Assembly (NCBI GenBank): GCA_028293625.1
Contig: JAQGOL010000029.1
Span: forward strand, 1-64,000
DNA length: 64,000 nt
Direction of reading: 5' to 3'
From: Chthoniobacteraceae bacterium
Lineage (GTDB): Bacteria; Verrucomicrobiota; Verrucomicrobiia; Chthoniobacterales; Chthoniobacteraceae
Shown: positions 38,819 through 48,115 of the stretch, piece after piece
How the letters are laid out: each line of letters starts with the position of its first letter
How positions within the stretch are numbered: the stretch's first letter is position 1
Made by a program: the position numbers and the translations under genes
The notes under the pieces: generated by a model
What the model saw: the letters and a program-made list of their open reading frames with translations, nothing else
Told to the model about the DNA's origin: nothing
The model's database searches: none

Positions 38819-41800
38819 TTACCGGTAAAGGTTGCCGCAGTTGCGGCCGCCATCGAAGTTGTCGTTAACCACCGCGCAGGCAGCGCTTAGGTCGTTGCAG
38901 CTGATCCCGGAAGGAAGCGGAGCACCGCCAAGCACAGACTCACAAAGTGTGAGGAGCTGGCCGACTGTTTTGCCAGCGCACTTGCCGGTTTTTAGCTTGT
39001 AGCTTGAGAGACCGCTTCCGGTGATTGCCGCATTGGAGAAGTCTACTCCGATGCGCAGGGTGACAACCTGGCCGGCGAAGGCGCCAAGCCGGACGGTGGG
39101 ATTGACATATTGCTGCCGGATGGCGCAGGAGGTTCCACTGGTCGGCAGGAAGTTCTCAATCGCTTTGGCGCAGGTAAAGGTGAGCGAGCAAGCGCCGCCT
39201 ACCTTCAGGCCGTTGGGATAGACTTTGGAGAAGTTTTTCGCAAGGCATCCCTGATCGCGATCATAGCGTGAGAAGCAGTAGTTCCGGTCCCGATCGTCGT
39301 CGCAATCGCGGTCGTTGTTATGATCGCAGTCGCGGTCATCGTCCCGGTCGCAGCTGCGGTAGTCATCGCAGCGTCCGTCGTCATACCCGCAGCGGCTATC
39401 CCAGCCTGAGGCAGGCTTCGTGCCCCAGTTGCACTTGTTGTAAGTGGTGCAAGGGCGGTAGCAGGTTGGCGTGCGATAGCCGAAGTCGATCGTGAGGTTC
39501 GAAGCGCTGTTGCTTGCGAGGATGACCGATGCCGGGTTGGCATTGCTATCATTGCTGACAGTGGAGCCCGACGCGTTGATGGTCGTCGATGTAAGGCCAT
39601 TGAGTGCCGATGAGGAACTCACCACGCTGACTGTGTAAGTGCCGGCGCCCAGGCCAGTGAAGAGGTAGCTGCCGTTGCTGGTCGTTACCTTCGTGGCAAT
39701 CAGGGCGTTGTTGGCTCCGAACAGCTTCACGGTTACTCCGCAGATGCCGGGTTCGCCCGCATCCTGAATTCCGTTGCGATTGGTATCTTTCCAAACCAGG
39801 TCTCCGATCGTTCCGGTGCAAGGAGGCGGCGTCACCGCGATCCGGCAGCCATCAGCAAGCGAGTAGCTGATCGCGCCAAGGAGCACTTCGCAACGCGAGG
39901 CCCTCAGCGACACGTAGCGATAGGTCGGCACGCTCGGGATCGTGAAGAACGTATTGCCAAGTGTCCGGTTGGAGGCACCCAGCAGCGTTCCAATGTTGCC
40001 GAGAGTATTGGAACCATAGACATTATAGCTCGTTGTCGACTGCACGCTGTTCACGAGCATTTGGATGTTTGATCCGCCTGCGGCGATGAGGTTCGCCAAA
40101 TCGAGCTGCACGAATGTGCATGTATCGATTTCATTGTCGCAGTTCGACCCATAGATGCCGAGGCCGTTCAGGTCGCCGCCTTGATTGCGGCCATAGAGCG
40201 CCCTGCTCGAGCCTGTGCTGTTGAATCCATACGCAGTCACGCTAATTCCATTAACTGTATAAGCGCGGGAATTTCCCAGCACGCCGGAGGGCGAATTGAA
40301 GGTCCATGTTACAGTGCCTCCGCCGCAGCAGCCGCTATCCGATGAAGTTGCAGTGACTCCGACCGCATCGGTTACCCGGATGACGAAGTTGTAGCTTCCC
40401 GCAACGGTTGGCGTTCCGGTGATGGCTCCAGTCGTGGTGTTCAACGTCAGGCCGGTTGGCAGGGTGCCCGAGGCGAGTGCAAAGCGGTATGGCTTTACTC
40501 CGCCCGAAGCGATCGGTCCCGAGGAATAACTGGTCCCGGTGATTCCCGTGTTTGCCGGGCATGTCAGGGTAAGCGGCGCGGGTTTGAAGTAACCAAAATC
40601 GATCGTCAGGTTGGACGAAGAGTTGGTTCCAAGCGTTACGACCGAATTATTGGCATTGCTGTCGGTAGTCGAATCGCTGCCCGATGCGCCGATGACGGTT
40701 GGCATAAATCCGGCCAGGGCCGCGGAGGTGGTATCCAATACCACTGTATAGGAGCCGGCGGCCAATCCCGTGAAGAGGTAATTGCCGCTCGTGCCAGTCA
40801 CAACCGTGCGAATTGGAACGGTGGTTGAACCCGATCCGTAGAGGCGCACGGTGACACCGCTAATTCCGTTTTCAAGCGCGCCATGAATTCCGTTCCCATC
40901 GGAGTCGTTCCACACGGAGTCACCAATTGATCCGGCTGGAGTTGGGATGAATCCGAAGTCGACGCTTGTATCGCTCGAGTTATTGGCTGCCAAAACCACA
41001 GTGACGGGAGTCGTGCTGCTGTCGTTATTCGCGTTGCCTGCCACGGAGTTCGGTGTGGTGGGAATGAGACTACTGAGTGCGGTGGCGTTGCCATCCGACA
41101 AACTGACCTTGTAGGTGCCTGCCTGCAGACCGCTGAAGAGATAGGCGCCGTTGCCGGCGGTCAACGTTGTCCCAATCAACTGCTGAACGTCGGAAGCGGT
41201 GACCAGATAGAGCTTCACAGTCACTCCGTTGATCCCGGGCTCGCCGGCATCCTGGAGACCGTTCTGGTTGCTGTCTTTCCAAACAAAATTACCAATCGAG
41301 CCGCATGGGACAATGTAGCCGAAATCAATCGTGTCGTCGGTCGCGATGTTGCTGGCGAGGGTGACGATGACCGGAACCGAGCTGCCGTTGCTGTCATTGG
41401 CCTCGTTGCTGCCCGAAGCGGTTGCAACCGTGGGAAGATAGCCAGGAGTTGTTTGCGGAAGTGTTGTCTCGTTGACCACCACCGTGTAAGTGCCCTTGCG
41501 CAGGCCGCCAAAGCTATACGCTCCCGTGGAAGAGGTGATTTTCGGGGCGCCGACCGGGTTGCCATCGGAATCAATCAGTATCACGCTCACTCCGGCGATG
41601 CCGGGTTCGCCAGCGTCCTGAATGCCATTCTGATTGGTGTCCTTCCAGATGAAGTCGCCGATTGAACCGCGCGGCACAACGTAGCCGAAGTCGAGGCTGT
41701 TATCGGTGAAAGTATTGCTTGGAAGGGTGACGCTGAGCACGTTCGGATTAACGCCGGCAGTCGTAACGCGTGTTGGGATAAAACCAGCAGGCAACGTGCT

Positions 41801-43582
41801 TGGGTCCACTTCCACGCTGTAGTTGCCCGCAAGCAGCTTGATGAACGAGTAGGCGCCGCCGCCCGAGGTCACTGTCGTGGCAACCACGTCGGTGCCGCTC
41901 TTGAGCGTGACAGTCACCCCATCAATGCCGGGCTCGCCGGGATCCTGGATGCCGTTATCGTTAAGATCGTTCCAAACGAAATCACCAATGCGGCTTGCCG
42001 CCACGGGCGAGTAGCCGAAGTCGATGCTCGTATCAACCGACGTATTTAAGGGGAGCGTGACAGTTGCGACGATGGCGGTGTTGTCGCCATTTGGAATCCC
42101 GTTGCTATCATTGGCGCTGTCAGCCGCATTGGCCGTTGTCGGCGCATAAACGTAGCCGCCGATCGTCTGGGTGCTGGCGACTTTGACCGTGTAGGTCCCG
42201 GCGCTCAGTTCAGTGAAAAGGTAATATCCGTCGGTGCCAGTTGTCTGGGTGCCCTTCAATACATTGCCCTGATAAAGTTCGACAACGGCGCCGGGAATGC
42301 CGGGTTCATTAACGCTTGAATCCTGGATGCCGTCTCCATCAAGGTCCATCCAGAGATAGTCACCGATGGAGCCTGCCGGAGCAGGGATGAATCCGAAGTC
42401 AACGCTCAGATCCGAGGAGTTGTTATTTGCGAGTGTTACCGAGAATGGTCCCGCATTACTATCAAGCTCCGTGCTGCTGCCGGGAGCGTTTTCAAAAGTA
42501 GGAATGAAACCGTGAAGCGTTTCAGAGGCAGTGTCGACTTGGATCACATAAGTGCCGGCGATCAACTTGTCGAAGAGGTAGGAGCCGTCGGCGCCGGTTA
42601 CTTTCGAAGAAAGCACGTTGCGGGCGCTATCAAGCAGCTTAACGGTCACGTTGGGGATGCCGGGTTCGCCATCATCCTGAACGCCGTTTTGATTGCTGTC
42701 TTTCCAAACGTAGTTGCCGATCTGGCCGCTCGGAGGCAGAGGAGCATAAAAGCCAAAGTCAACGGTGCGATCCGTTGAATTGTCAGTAGCCAGGAAAACC
42801 GGCAGAAGCGACGAATTGCTGTCCGTGTCCGATGCTGCAGCGCCTGTGTTCGAGGGCAGCAAGCCAGCCAGGGGTGCGGAAGCTGTGTCGACGACTACAT
42901 AATATGTATCGGCAAATAGCTGAATGAACTCATAGTAACCGCCGTTTTTCGTGATGGTCTGATCATACAAATTGCCCAGGCTATCGAGCAGCATGACTGT
43001 TACTCCATCAATGCCGGGTTCGCCGCTATCCTGAACACCGTTCCGATTGGAGTCACTCCAAACGTAATCACCGATTAATCCGGTGGGTGCTACTGCCGTG
43101 CTGCTCGCTGAAAAGGTAAACGTCGTGCGTCCCTGCATCGAGTAAGTCCAGGTGCCGGGCGTATCTTCGTGGCCGGTCATGTGGGCGACTCCGGTGCCGC
43201 TTAGAAAGAGCGTTCTGGTGCTGCGGATGCCGATGGTAGATGTGTTAAGGTCAAAGCTATAGGTAACGTCCCCTTTTTTGAAGGTCCATAACGGGGTGAT
43301 TGGCGACGAAAATGGCGCGAATGTGAAAGGACTAATCGTAACAGGGATCAGCGTCGTTCCGCTGTAATCTCCGGTAGGAGAAGCGCCGACAGTCACTGCG
43401 GTGAAACTTGTTACCCGGGTTGCAAGGGAAAGGTTGGTTTGATCAACCGTTGCGGTTCCGGCGAAGGAAATCTCGCCGGCAATAGGAGCGGAGGAAGCCG
43501 TCAAAGGCCTCCAACTCAATAAAGCCAGGCAGACCGCCAAGGCGGCCTGTATGGCTTTAAATTTGATGGAATAGGAACTCAT
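38819..43582 (-). CDS. Giant SdrD_B-repeat surface protein with D/R/C-rich segment
   Basis: 1587 residues with a signal peptide (about 1-31). After an N-terminal beta domain (about 35-165) come seven SdrD B-type units, each opening with an IG-[DN]-x-[VIL]-W-x-D block and an acidic D-x-N-x-[ND]-G calcium-like loop. A putative Ig-fold (He_PIG type, TGTPTVAGSYNF) and a region with choice-of-anchor character follow, then an eighth unit. Next is an unusual Asp/Arg/Cys-rich segment (about 1400-1450) and a last domain with further cysteines. No LPXTG or CTERM sorting tail is seen. Adhesion or matrix formation is likely; the anchoring mechanism is unclear. Confidence 0.85.
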   Translation of the reverse strand: MSSYSIKFKAIQAALAVCLALLSWRPLTASSAPIAGEISFAGTATVDQTNLSLATRVTSFTAVTVGASPTGDYSGTTLIPVTISPFTFAPFSSPITPLWTFKKGDVTYSFDLNTSTIGIRSTRTLFLSGTGVAHMTGHEDTPGTWTYSMQGRTTFTFSASSTAVAPTGLIGDYVWSDSNRNGVQDSGEPGIDGVTVMLLDSLGNLYDQTITKNGGYYEFIQLFADTYYVVVDTASAPLAGLLPSNTGAAASDTDSNSSLLPVFLATDNSTDRTVDFGFYAPLPPSGQIGNYVWKDSNQNGVQDDGEPGIPNVTVKLLDSARNVLSSKVTGADGSYLFDKLIAGTYVIQVDTASETLHGFIPTFENAPGSSTELDSNAGPFSVTLANNNSSDLSVDFGFIPAPAGSIGDYLWMDLDGDGIQDSSVNEPGIPGAVVELYQGNVLKGTQTTGTDGYYLFTELSAGTYTVKVASTQTIGGYVYAPTTANAADSANDSNGIPNGDNTAIVATVTLPLNTSVDTSIDFGYSPVAASRIGDFVWNDLNDNGIQDPGEPGIDGVTVTLKSGTDVVATTVTSGGGAYSFIKLLAGNYSVEVDPSTLPAGFIPTRVTTAGVNPNVLSVTLPSNTFTDNSLDFGYVVPRGSIGDFIWKDTNQNGIQDAGEPGIAGVSVILIDSDGNPVGAPKITSSTGAYSFGGLRKGTYTVVVNETTLPQTTPGYLPTVATASGSNEANDSNGSSVPVIVTLASNIATDDTIDFGYIVPCGSIGNFVWKDSNQNGLQDAGEPGINGVTVKLYLVTASDVQQLIGTTLTAGNGAYLFSGLQAGTYKVSLSDGNATALSSLIPTTPNSVAGNANNDSSTTPVTVVLAANNSSDTSVDFGFIPTPAGSIGDSVWNDSDGNGIHGALENGISGVTVRLYGSGSTTVPIRTVVTGTSGNYLFTGLAAGSYTVVLDTTSAALAGFMPTVIGASGSDSTTDSNANNSVVTLGTNSSSNLTIDFGYFKPAPLTLTCPANTGITGTSYSSGPIASGGVKPYRFALASGTLPTGLTLNTTTGAITGTPTVAGSYNFVIRVTDAVGVTATSSDSGCCGGGTVTWTFNSPSGVLGNSRAYTVNGISVTAYGFNSTGSSRALYGRNQGGDLNGLGIYGSNCDNEIDTCTFVQLDLANLIAAGGSNIQMLVNSVQSTTSYNVYGSNTLGNIGTLLGASNRTLGNTFFTIPSVPTYRYVSLRASRCEVLLGAISYSLADGCRIAVTPPPCTGTIGDLVWKDTNRNGIQDAGEPGICGVTVKLFGANNALIATKVTTSNGSYLFTGLGAGTYTVSVVSSSSALNGLTSTTINASGSTVSNDSNANPASVILASNSASNLTIDFGYRTPTCYRPCTTYNKCNWGTKPASGWDSRCGYDDGRCDDYRSCDRDDDRDCDHNNDRDCDDDRDRNYCFSRYDRDQGCLAKNFSKVYPNGLKVGGACSLTFTCAKAIENFLPTSGTSCAIRQQYVNPTVRLGAFAGQVVTLRIGVDFSNAAITGSGLSSYKLKTGKCAGKTVGQLLTLCESVLGGAPLPSGISCNDLSAACAVVNDNFDGGRNCGNLYR
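39470..43086 (-). repeat. Eight diverged SdrD_B repeats (about 330-370 bp each)
   Basis: Eight units of about 110-120 codons each are read on the minus strand. The first starts near 43086 (IGDYVWSDSNRNG) and the eighth near 39815 (IGDLVWKDTNRNG). Units 1-7 are adjacent; unit 8 is separated from them by the Ig-like and middle domains at about 39830-40580. The DNA has diverged too far for exact repeats, so slippage is unlikely. Unit 7 has lost the usual EPGI motif (it reads ENGIS) and unit 3 carries a short insertion (SSVNEPGIPG). Confidence 0.85.
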
Positions 43583-44260
43583 TTGGTTGGGTTGCGGTTT
43601 TGCGTCCGACTAAGACGTGGCGACTGACGTTGATTCCGCCGATTTTTTGCTCGGCGAGGATGGCATGATTGCAAAAAAGAAGCGCTGCGGACTCTCGTTT
43701 GTGAGAAAGCCATTCCTAATTATGGGAATCAGGATTTTTCGGTGCGGGTTATTTCGTTTCCCTGGGTGCAAGCCCGCGGAAAACATAAATGCCCTTCACT
43801 GGCGCGTTTTATGCATTCCCAAAATTGAGAAGTAAAGTCTTTCTTTTAAGAATTCGAACAATGATTTTGGGCGGTTTTTGGCCAAATCGCCCTATTTTAT
43901 GCCTATTTTAGGGGTATTTGAAAGAGTGGCATGGTTTATGAACTTTCGACTAAAGTTCAAATAAGTATCCCGGTATTAACAGATTGCAATATATCAGTAA
44001 CATATTCATTCTGAGGCAGATCTGAGCACGCCGATCTTAATTCGTGTTGAACGTGATTCGTTCTGACCCAGAAATATAACGCGCTGGCCTGCTTCTTGTT
44101 TGACCGGCGTGAATGCCGGTCAAAGTGCTCTCCTGGCTGATTTGTGAAGAGCTGCTGCTCTCCTCGTCTGGCATTTTCACGCTCCGAAATGCGTGATTCT
44201 AAGATCAATTTCTTAGAATCGCCGTCGTTCTGCCGATTAAGCCCACCGGGACAAAAAAAA
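43583..44260. other. Hairpin-rich intergenic region
   Basis: No convincing gene: the one open frame (43957-44289, minus) runs through a terminator and has no recognisable features. Four strong inverted repeats are present: 43869-43892 (nine pairs, one G-T, six-base loop), 43939-43959 (eight pairs, five-base loop), 44099-44124 (ten perfect pairs, six-base loop) and 44195-44220 (ten perfect pairs, six-base loop). A shared upstream element lies at about 43733-43837. The region could be a long structured leader of the SdrD-repeat gene or contain a small RNA. Confidence 0.6.
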
Positions 44261-44286
44261 TGCTCCGGCCTTGAAAGGCCGGAGCA
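44261..44286 (-). terminator. Rho-independent terminator of the VPDSG-CTERM gene
   Basis: Eleven-base perfect stem (TGCTCCGGCCT with AGGCCGGAGCA) with a four-base loop. On the minus strand it is followed by eight T residues. It starts 46 bases after the gene's stop. Confidence 0.92.
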
Positions 44287-44332
44287 CAAATGTCGCAGGC
44301 GCGTTAACGGCGCCCGTTACTGTTGAGATTGT

Positions 44333-44998
44333 TTATAAGGCAGGAAAAAACTTCCGGCGGGCGGCTGCCATTCCGGCAACGGTGGCACCCAGAAGGGCAA
44401 CCGTCGAGCCGCTGTCAGGCACGCTGGCGGGTTCCAACTGGTAATAGGCGAAGGTAGCCGAGAACGTTGTCCCGGTTTGGAGGGTCCAGTCAAAGCTATC
44501 GGCTTCCGTGGATGAATTAAACCGCGTGCCTGAGGCTGTCGAAGTTCCGGTAAATGCGAGCCCGCCTTCGTCGTCGGCTGTTACGGAACCGATTGAATTG
44601 ATCTGAATCGAATAGTTGTAAGTGCCATCCGAGAACGTAAACGTCCCGGCGCCTGCTCCCCCTGAGAGGTTTAATTCAGGATTGTACGGATGAGCGCTTG
44701 GAGGAGTGGCGAGGGGCTCGGCATAAGTAAAAAAGTTAGTGCCTCCCGTAAAATTAACCACATAAGGAGCCGTGGCGATGCTCTTTCCGGCAGTTCCTGA
44801 GAAAAGTCCCTGCGTGTTCCCGCCAACCTTCACTCCGCTAATAGAATCAAATCCTGTGCTGTCTGCGTTGAGGACATAATTACCTGTGATGGAGATCTCG
44901 CTATAGACCGGAACGGCCAGTGCGGAACTTGAGAAGAGGCCAATCGCGGAGACTCCGATAGTCAGGGCGGCGACGGTGTTTTTGAGGCTAAAAATCAT
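44333..44998 (-). CDS. VPDSG-CTERM exported protein
   Basis: 221 residues. A signal peptide (about 1-29, ending SSALAVP) precedes a beta-rich body of about 160 residues with no recognised domain. The tail is VPDSGSTVALLGATVAGMAAARRKFFPAL: VPDSG at 193-197, a hydrophobic run and a basic end. This is the VPDSG variant of the PEP-CTERM sorting signal found in Verrucomicrobia, so it differs from the VPEP form at 22029-22700 in the same window. No sorting enzyme is encoded here. A shared upstream element with the SdrD-repeat gene suggests joint control. Confidence 0.85.
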   Translation of the reverse strand: MIFSLKNTVAALTIGVSAIGLFSSSALAVPVYSEISITGNYVLNADSTGFDSISGVKVGGNTQGLFSGTAGKSIATAPYVVNFTGGTNFFTYAEPLATPPSAHPYNPELNLSGGAGAGTFTFSDGTYNYSIQINSIGSVTADDEGGLAFTGTSTASGTRFNSSTEADSFDWTLQTGTTFSATFAYYQLEPASVPDSGSTVALLGATVAGMAAARRKFFPAL

Positions 44999-45363
44999 GG
45001 GCAGGATAATAGGTTGGCAGGTGTTGGTGAGCGGTACGAACGATCAGAAAGCGGCCTATTCTCATGGAGACGTCTTGTTCCCCATAGTAAGAGATTTGAG
45101 TCCTCTTTTTCGAATATTCGACTTCCTTGGGTGAAAACCTTTGGAATTGGCCGCATTTGTGCGTCCGGGGGCGGTTTATGGTTAGGCGATAGTAAGAAGT
45201 AAAGGACTTATTTCGTTAAAAATTTCACGCACAATCCTTTGTGTATCACTACTTAAATCTAATGTTTTCCACTTAATCGGCGTCTAAAAACATTCAGCTA
45301 TTTTATATATTGCCGCCTGTAAAGCATCCCGCCTTCCTTCCCCTGGAAGAGCCGCTGACGTAT
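44999..45363. other. Intergenic region upstream of the VPDSG-CTERM gene
   Basis: No gene is supported here. It holds a 12-base perfect palindrome, TCGAATATTCGA, at 45110-45121. Three blocks are shared in order and near-equal spacing with the region upstream of the SdrD-repeat gene: TTCCTTGGGTG near 45123-45133, GGCGGTTTATG at 45170-45180 and GAAGTAAAG at 45196-45204. The rest is AT-rich. Confidence 0.6.
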
Positions 45364-47982
45364 CTAAATACCTTTGAACCGCGGCTGAGTAACTTGCGCG
45401 ATTCTGGCCTGATGATTGAGAAAGCTGTCGGCCAGAAGGGTGTGGAGTTCGAGTGTGCTTCCAAGGAACTGCCTGAGCAACGGCTCGAGTTCGCCGATCG
45501 AAGCAGCAGGTTCCAAGGAAAATCCGGGCAGCGTGCCGGCAGGCGGTTGCGGTGCTGGAATGGCGATCTCCTCATCCCCGGACATTTTTACATAAGCGCG
45601 CCACTCAGTGCGGCGGAGCCGGTGGATAAGATCTTCCATGGCGGCGGGCGCTTTTGCTCCCGGGAGCGTTTCAGGCGCGACGGATTGGCAAAGGAGTTCA
45701 CGGCACCGTTCCAGGCAATGCAACAAGCTGCGCGGAACCTGCGGATGCTGGTAAAGCAATTCAAGCACATGGATCGGCTCGGCGCGCATCTGGTAGATGC
45801 GGCGGTAGGCGTCGCGTGAACCGAGTAATCGCAAGAACACACTCAGTTCAATCTCTGAGCCATGCAGTGAAGTGGTTTGTTTGTTTGCGGCAAGGGAGCC
45901 GCTGATTGAAATCAACGAATTGGCTGTGATAACCGCCCTTTCAAGCATTTTGCCTATCTCGCAAAAACGCCATCCGTCATCGGCCAGCATTGTATTGGCG
46001 GCGATGGCGAAAAATTGCGGGATAAGCTGGATGGCCGAATCGGCAACGCGCCGGGTGACCCGAACGGCCGCAACTTCGGAAAGCCCTTCCCGGAAACGGC
46101 TGCGATGGAGCCGGCTGCGCAGATTATTGATGGTCGCCCACGCTTCGGGGCTGAGACTGTCCTGGATCGACTCGGCATTGGTAACCGCTCGCAAAAAGGT
46201 GTTAAGCATCGAGCCCGGTTCCGGCAGGACGGCGAGACGGTAACGGTCAATTGGATTGGAGATGCTGCGCCGGCTGGTTCCCGCGCTTTTTTCAATCGGC
46301 GGCAAAAGTTTGCTCCACATGGGGCGATAGTGTTTTCGCTCCGCGGAATTCAGTTCCTCGGTTTCCAGGGTCTCAACAACCGAAAGGAGGTAAGCCTGGT
46401 GATGCGCGCGCTCCAGGTAGCGGCCCATCCAATAGAACGATTCGGCTGCGCGGCTTGTAACCTGGCGGGGCGGCAGATGGATGTCGGGCACGCGGGTCGC
46501 CAGGCGGGGCAGAAGCTCGGTGGTGATTTCGTCGTTTAAGATCCAGGTATCCTTGCTCGTCCAGCCCGTGCCAAAATCGCCGGCGGCATCCGAGCGGGAA
46601 TGGACCCGGGTCAAGGCGCCGGGAATCACGTCGAAGCCGGGGCCTGTGCGCACGGCGAAAACGAGATGATCCTGAGGATATTCAACGAGCTTTCCGTTTG
46701 AAAAGCAGACTGTGGCGGCGCCCTGTTCCCTCGGCTGGGCGATGAAGAGGTTGGGCTGCTTAAGCACCTCGACTAAAATGGAGGCTTCGTTCTCGCTATT
46801 GGCGCCGAGGTCGCGCGCCGAGGAAACATCGCTGCGCCAATCGCTGACAATCGGCCGGATCCGCCAGTCATCGAGGTTTTCAAAAACGTGTTCCCTTTGG
46901 TCGATGTCGGCCATGCAGAGTGTTGCCACGGTCGGCAGGATCGGATTTTCTCCCAGATAAAAGCGGATGATTTGCTGGGAGAACGCCAGAAGGGAGCGAT
47001 CGTCGGCAAGCTGGCTGCCGACCCCGTTGACCAGGGCAACCGTCCCTTTTCTTAAGCAATGCACCAGCCCGGGCACACCGAGCATGGAATTGCGGCTGAA
47101 TACCAACGGATCGAGCATTGAATCCGCAATCCGGTTGCAGATGACTTCCACCCGCTCCAAGCCGCGCACGGTTTTAAGATACACACGATCATTGAGGACC
47201 AGCAGATCGCCCCCTTCCACCATCGGAATGCCCATCCGCCGGGCCAGAAAACTCTGTTCAAAAGAAGCGGTCCGGTCTTCTCCGGGGGAGAGGAGAACGA
47301 CAGTCGGCTCGCCATCAAAGGAAGCGGCCGCGTCGCGTAATTGCTCCAAAATAAGGAGCGGCGATTCGGCCAGGGACTGGATGGAGGCGTCCCCAAAAAG
47401 CTCCGGCGCAATCCGGGCCAGCGCGCGCCGGTTCTGGAGCATGTAAGAGATGCCGGTGCTGTGGGCAAAATGTTGTTGTTTGACCTGCAACGCGCCGTGG
47501 GCATCGCGTGCCACGCAAAGACCGCTCAGGTGCAGATAAGCGCCCCGAGGGCGGGGAATGCCGATTGAGGCATTCTGATAATGTGGGCTGCCGAGGACAA
47601 TCTGCACCGGTATCGCGCCGGCTCGCAGGATTTCGCGTTTGCCATAAACGTCATCCAAAAAGAGTTCAAATGCATTGAGCCGCTGGCGAAATCCGCGGAC
47701 GATGAGTTCCCATTCCGCCCCGGCGAAAATGTGTGGCAAAAGATCGCAAGTCCACGGCTGGCGCCCCCACGGCTCATTGCGGGTAATGTCAAAAGTAACC
47801 CCCATCTCCCGCAGCGTGGCCGACATTCGGTCCTCGAGATTCCGGATCACGGGCGGCGTCATGCCGCAAAGATTTTCAAGCAACTTGGCGTAAAGCGGCC
47901 GAGGTTTGCCGTCCGGCCCAAGCACTTCGTGCCATCGACTACCGGATTGCGTGTTGGAAGGAGATAAATCGACGGACGGCAT
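45364..47982 (-). CDS. Circularly permuted ATP-grasp + alpha-E (DUF403) fusion protein
   Basis: 872 residues. The first part (about 1-480) is the circularly permuted ATP-grasp domain with characteristic segments: GVTFDITRNEPWGRQPWTCD, VLLSPGEDRTASFEQSFLAR, a VNGVGSQLADDRSLL block and a LGENPILP block. The second part (about 505-870) is the alpha-E helical domain, opening SRAAESFYWMGRYLERAHH. The two are separate neighbouring genes in many bacteria; here they are fused. They act, by gene neighbourhood, with transglutaminases and DUF2126, which lie at 32-36 kb. A peptide ligase making small peptide tags or modifying proteins is the proposed but unproven role. Confidence 0.92.
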   Translation of the reverse strand: MPSVDLSPSNTQSGSRWHEVLGPDGKPRPLYAKLLENLCGMTPPVIRNLEDRMSATLREMGVTFDITRNEPWGRQPWTCDLLPHIFAGAEWELIVRGFRQRLNAFELFLDDVYGKREILRAGAIPVQIVLGSPHYQNASIGIPRPRGAYLHLSGLCVARDAHGALQVKQQHFAHSTGISYMLQNRRALARIAPELFGDASIQSLAESPLLILEQLRDAAASFDGEPTVVLLSPGEDRTASFEQSFLARRMGIPMVEGGDLLVLNDRVYLKTVRGLERVEVICNRIADSMLDPLVFSRNSMLGVPGLVHCLRKGTVALVNGVGSQLADDRSLLAFSQQIIRFYLGENPILPTVATLCMADIDQREHVFENLDDWRIRPIVSDWRSDVSSARDLGANSENEASILVEVLKQPNLFIAQPREQGAATVCFSNGKLVEYPQDHLVFAVRTGPGFDVIPGALTRVHSRSDAAGDFGTGWTSKDTWILNDEITTELLPRLATRVPDIHLPPRQVTSRAAESFYWMGRYLERAHHQAYLLSVVETLETEELNSAERKHYRPMWSKLLPPIEKSAGTSRRSISNPIDRYRLAVLPEPGSMLNTFLRAVTNAESIQDSLSPEAWATINNLRSRLHRSRFREGLSEVAAVRVTRRVADSAIQLIPQFFAIAANTMLADDGWRFCEIGKMLERAVITANSLISISGSLAANKQTTSLHGSEIELSVFLRLLGSRDAYRRIYQMRAEPIHVLELLYQHPQVPRSLLHCLERCRELLCQSVAPETLPGAKAPAAMEDLIHRLRRTEWRAYVKMSGDEEIAIPAPQPPAGTLPGFSLEPAASIGELEPLLRQFLGSTLELHTLLADSFLNHQARIAQVTQPRFKGI

Positions 47983-48115
47983 GACTTTGCCCAGAGTCCG
48001 CGCCGGAGGCGCACCGGGTCAAGTGGCAACTCCCGGCGGCGAAGTGGATTCCGTCAATTGGCGCCGTGGCTTCCTGCTTTTCTTTGGGGGATCGGTTTTG
48101 CATTCTCGCGCGCTT

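Noticed and set aside
43926-43941. Sigma-54-like promoter (TGGCATGGTTTATG)
   Set aside because: The -24 half is fair but no GC element lies at the required spacing for the -12 half.
43957-44289. Minus-strand open frame of 110 codons in the intergenic region
   Set aside because: It begins inside the terminator of the VPDSG-CTERM gene and spans two perfect hairpins; no signal, domain or ribosome-binding site supports it.
47906-48115. N-terminal extension of the KDG kinase by 70 codons
   Set aside because: It overlaps the start of the divergent ATP-grasp gene, is Arg/Gly-rich and has no counterpart in PfkB kinases, which begin close to the GEIMLRL motif.
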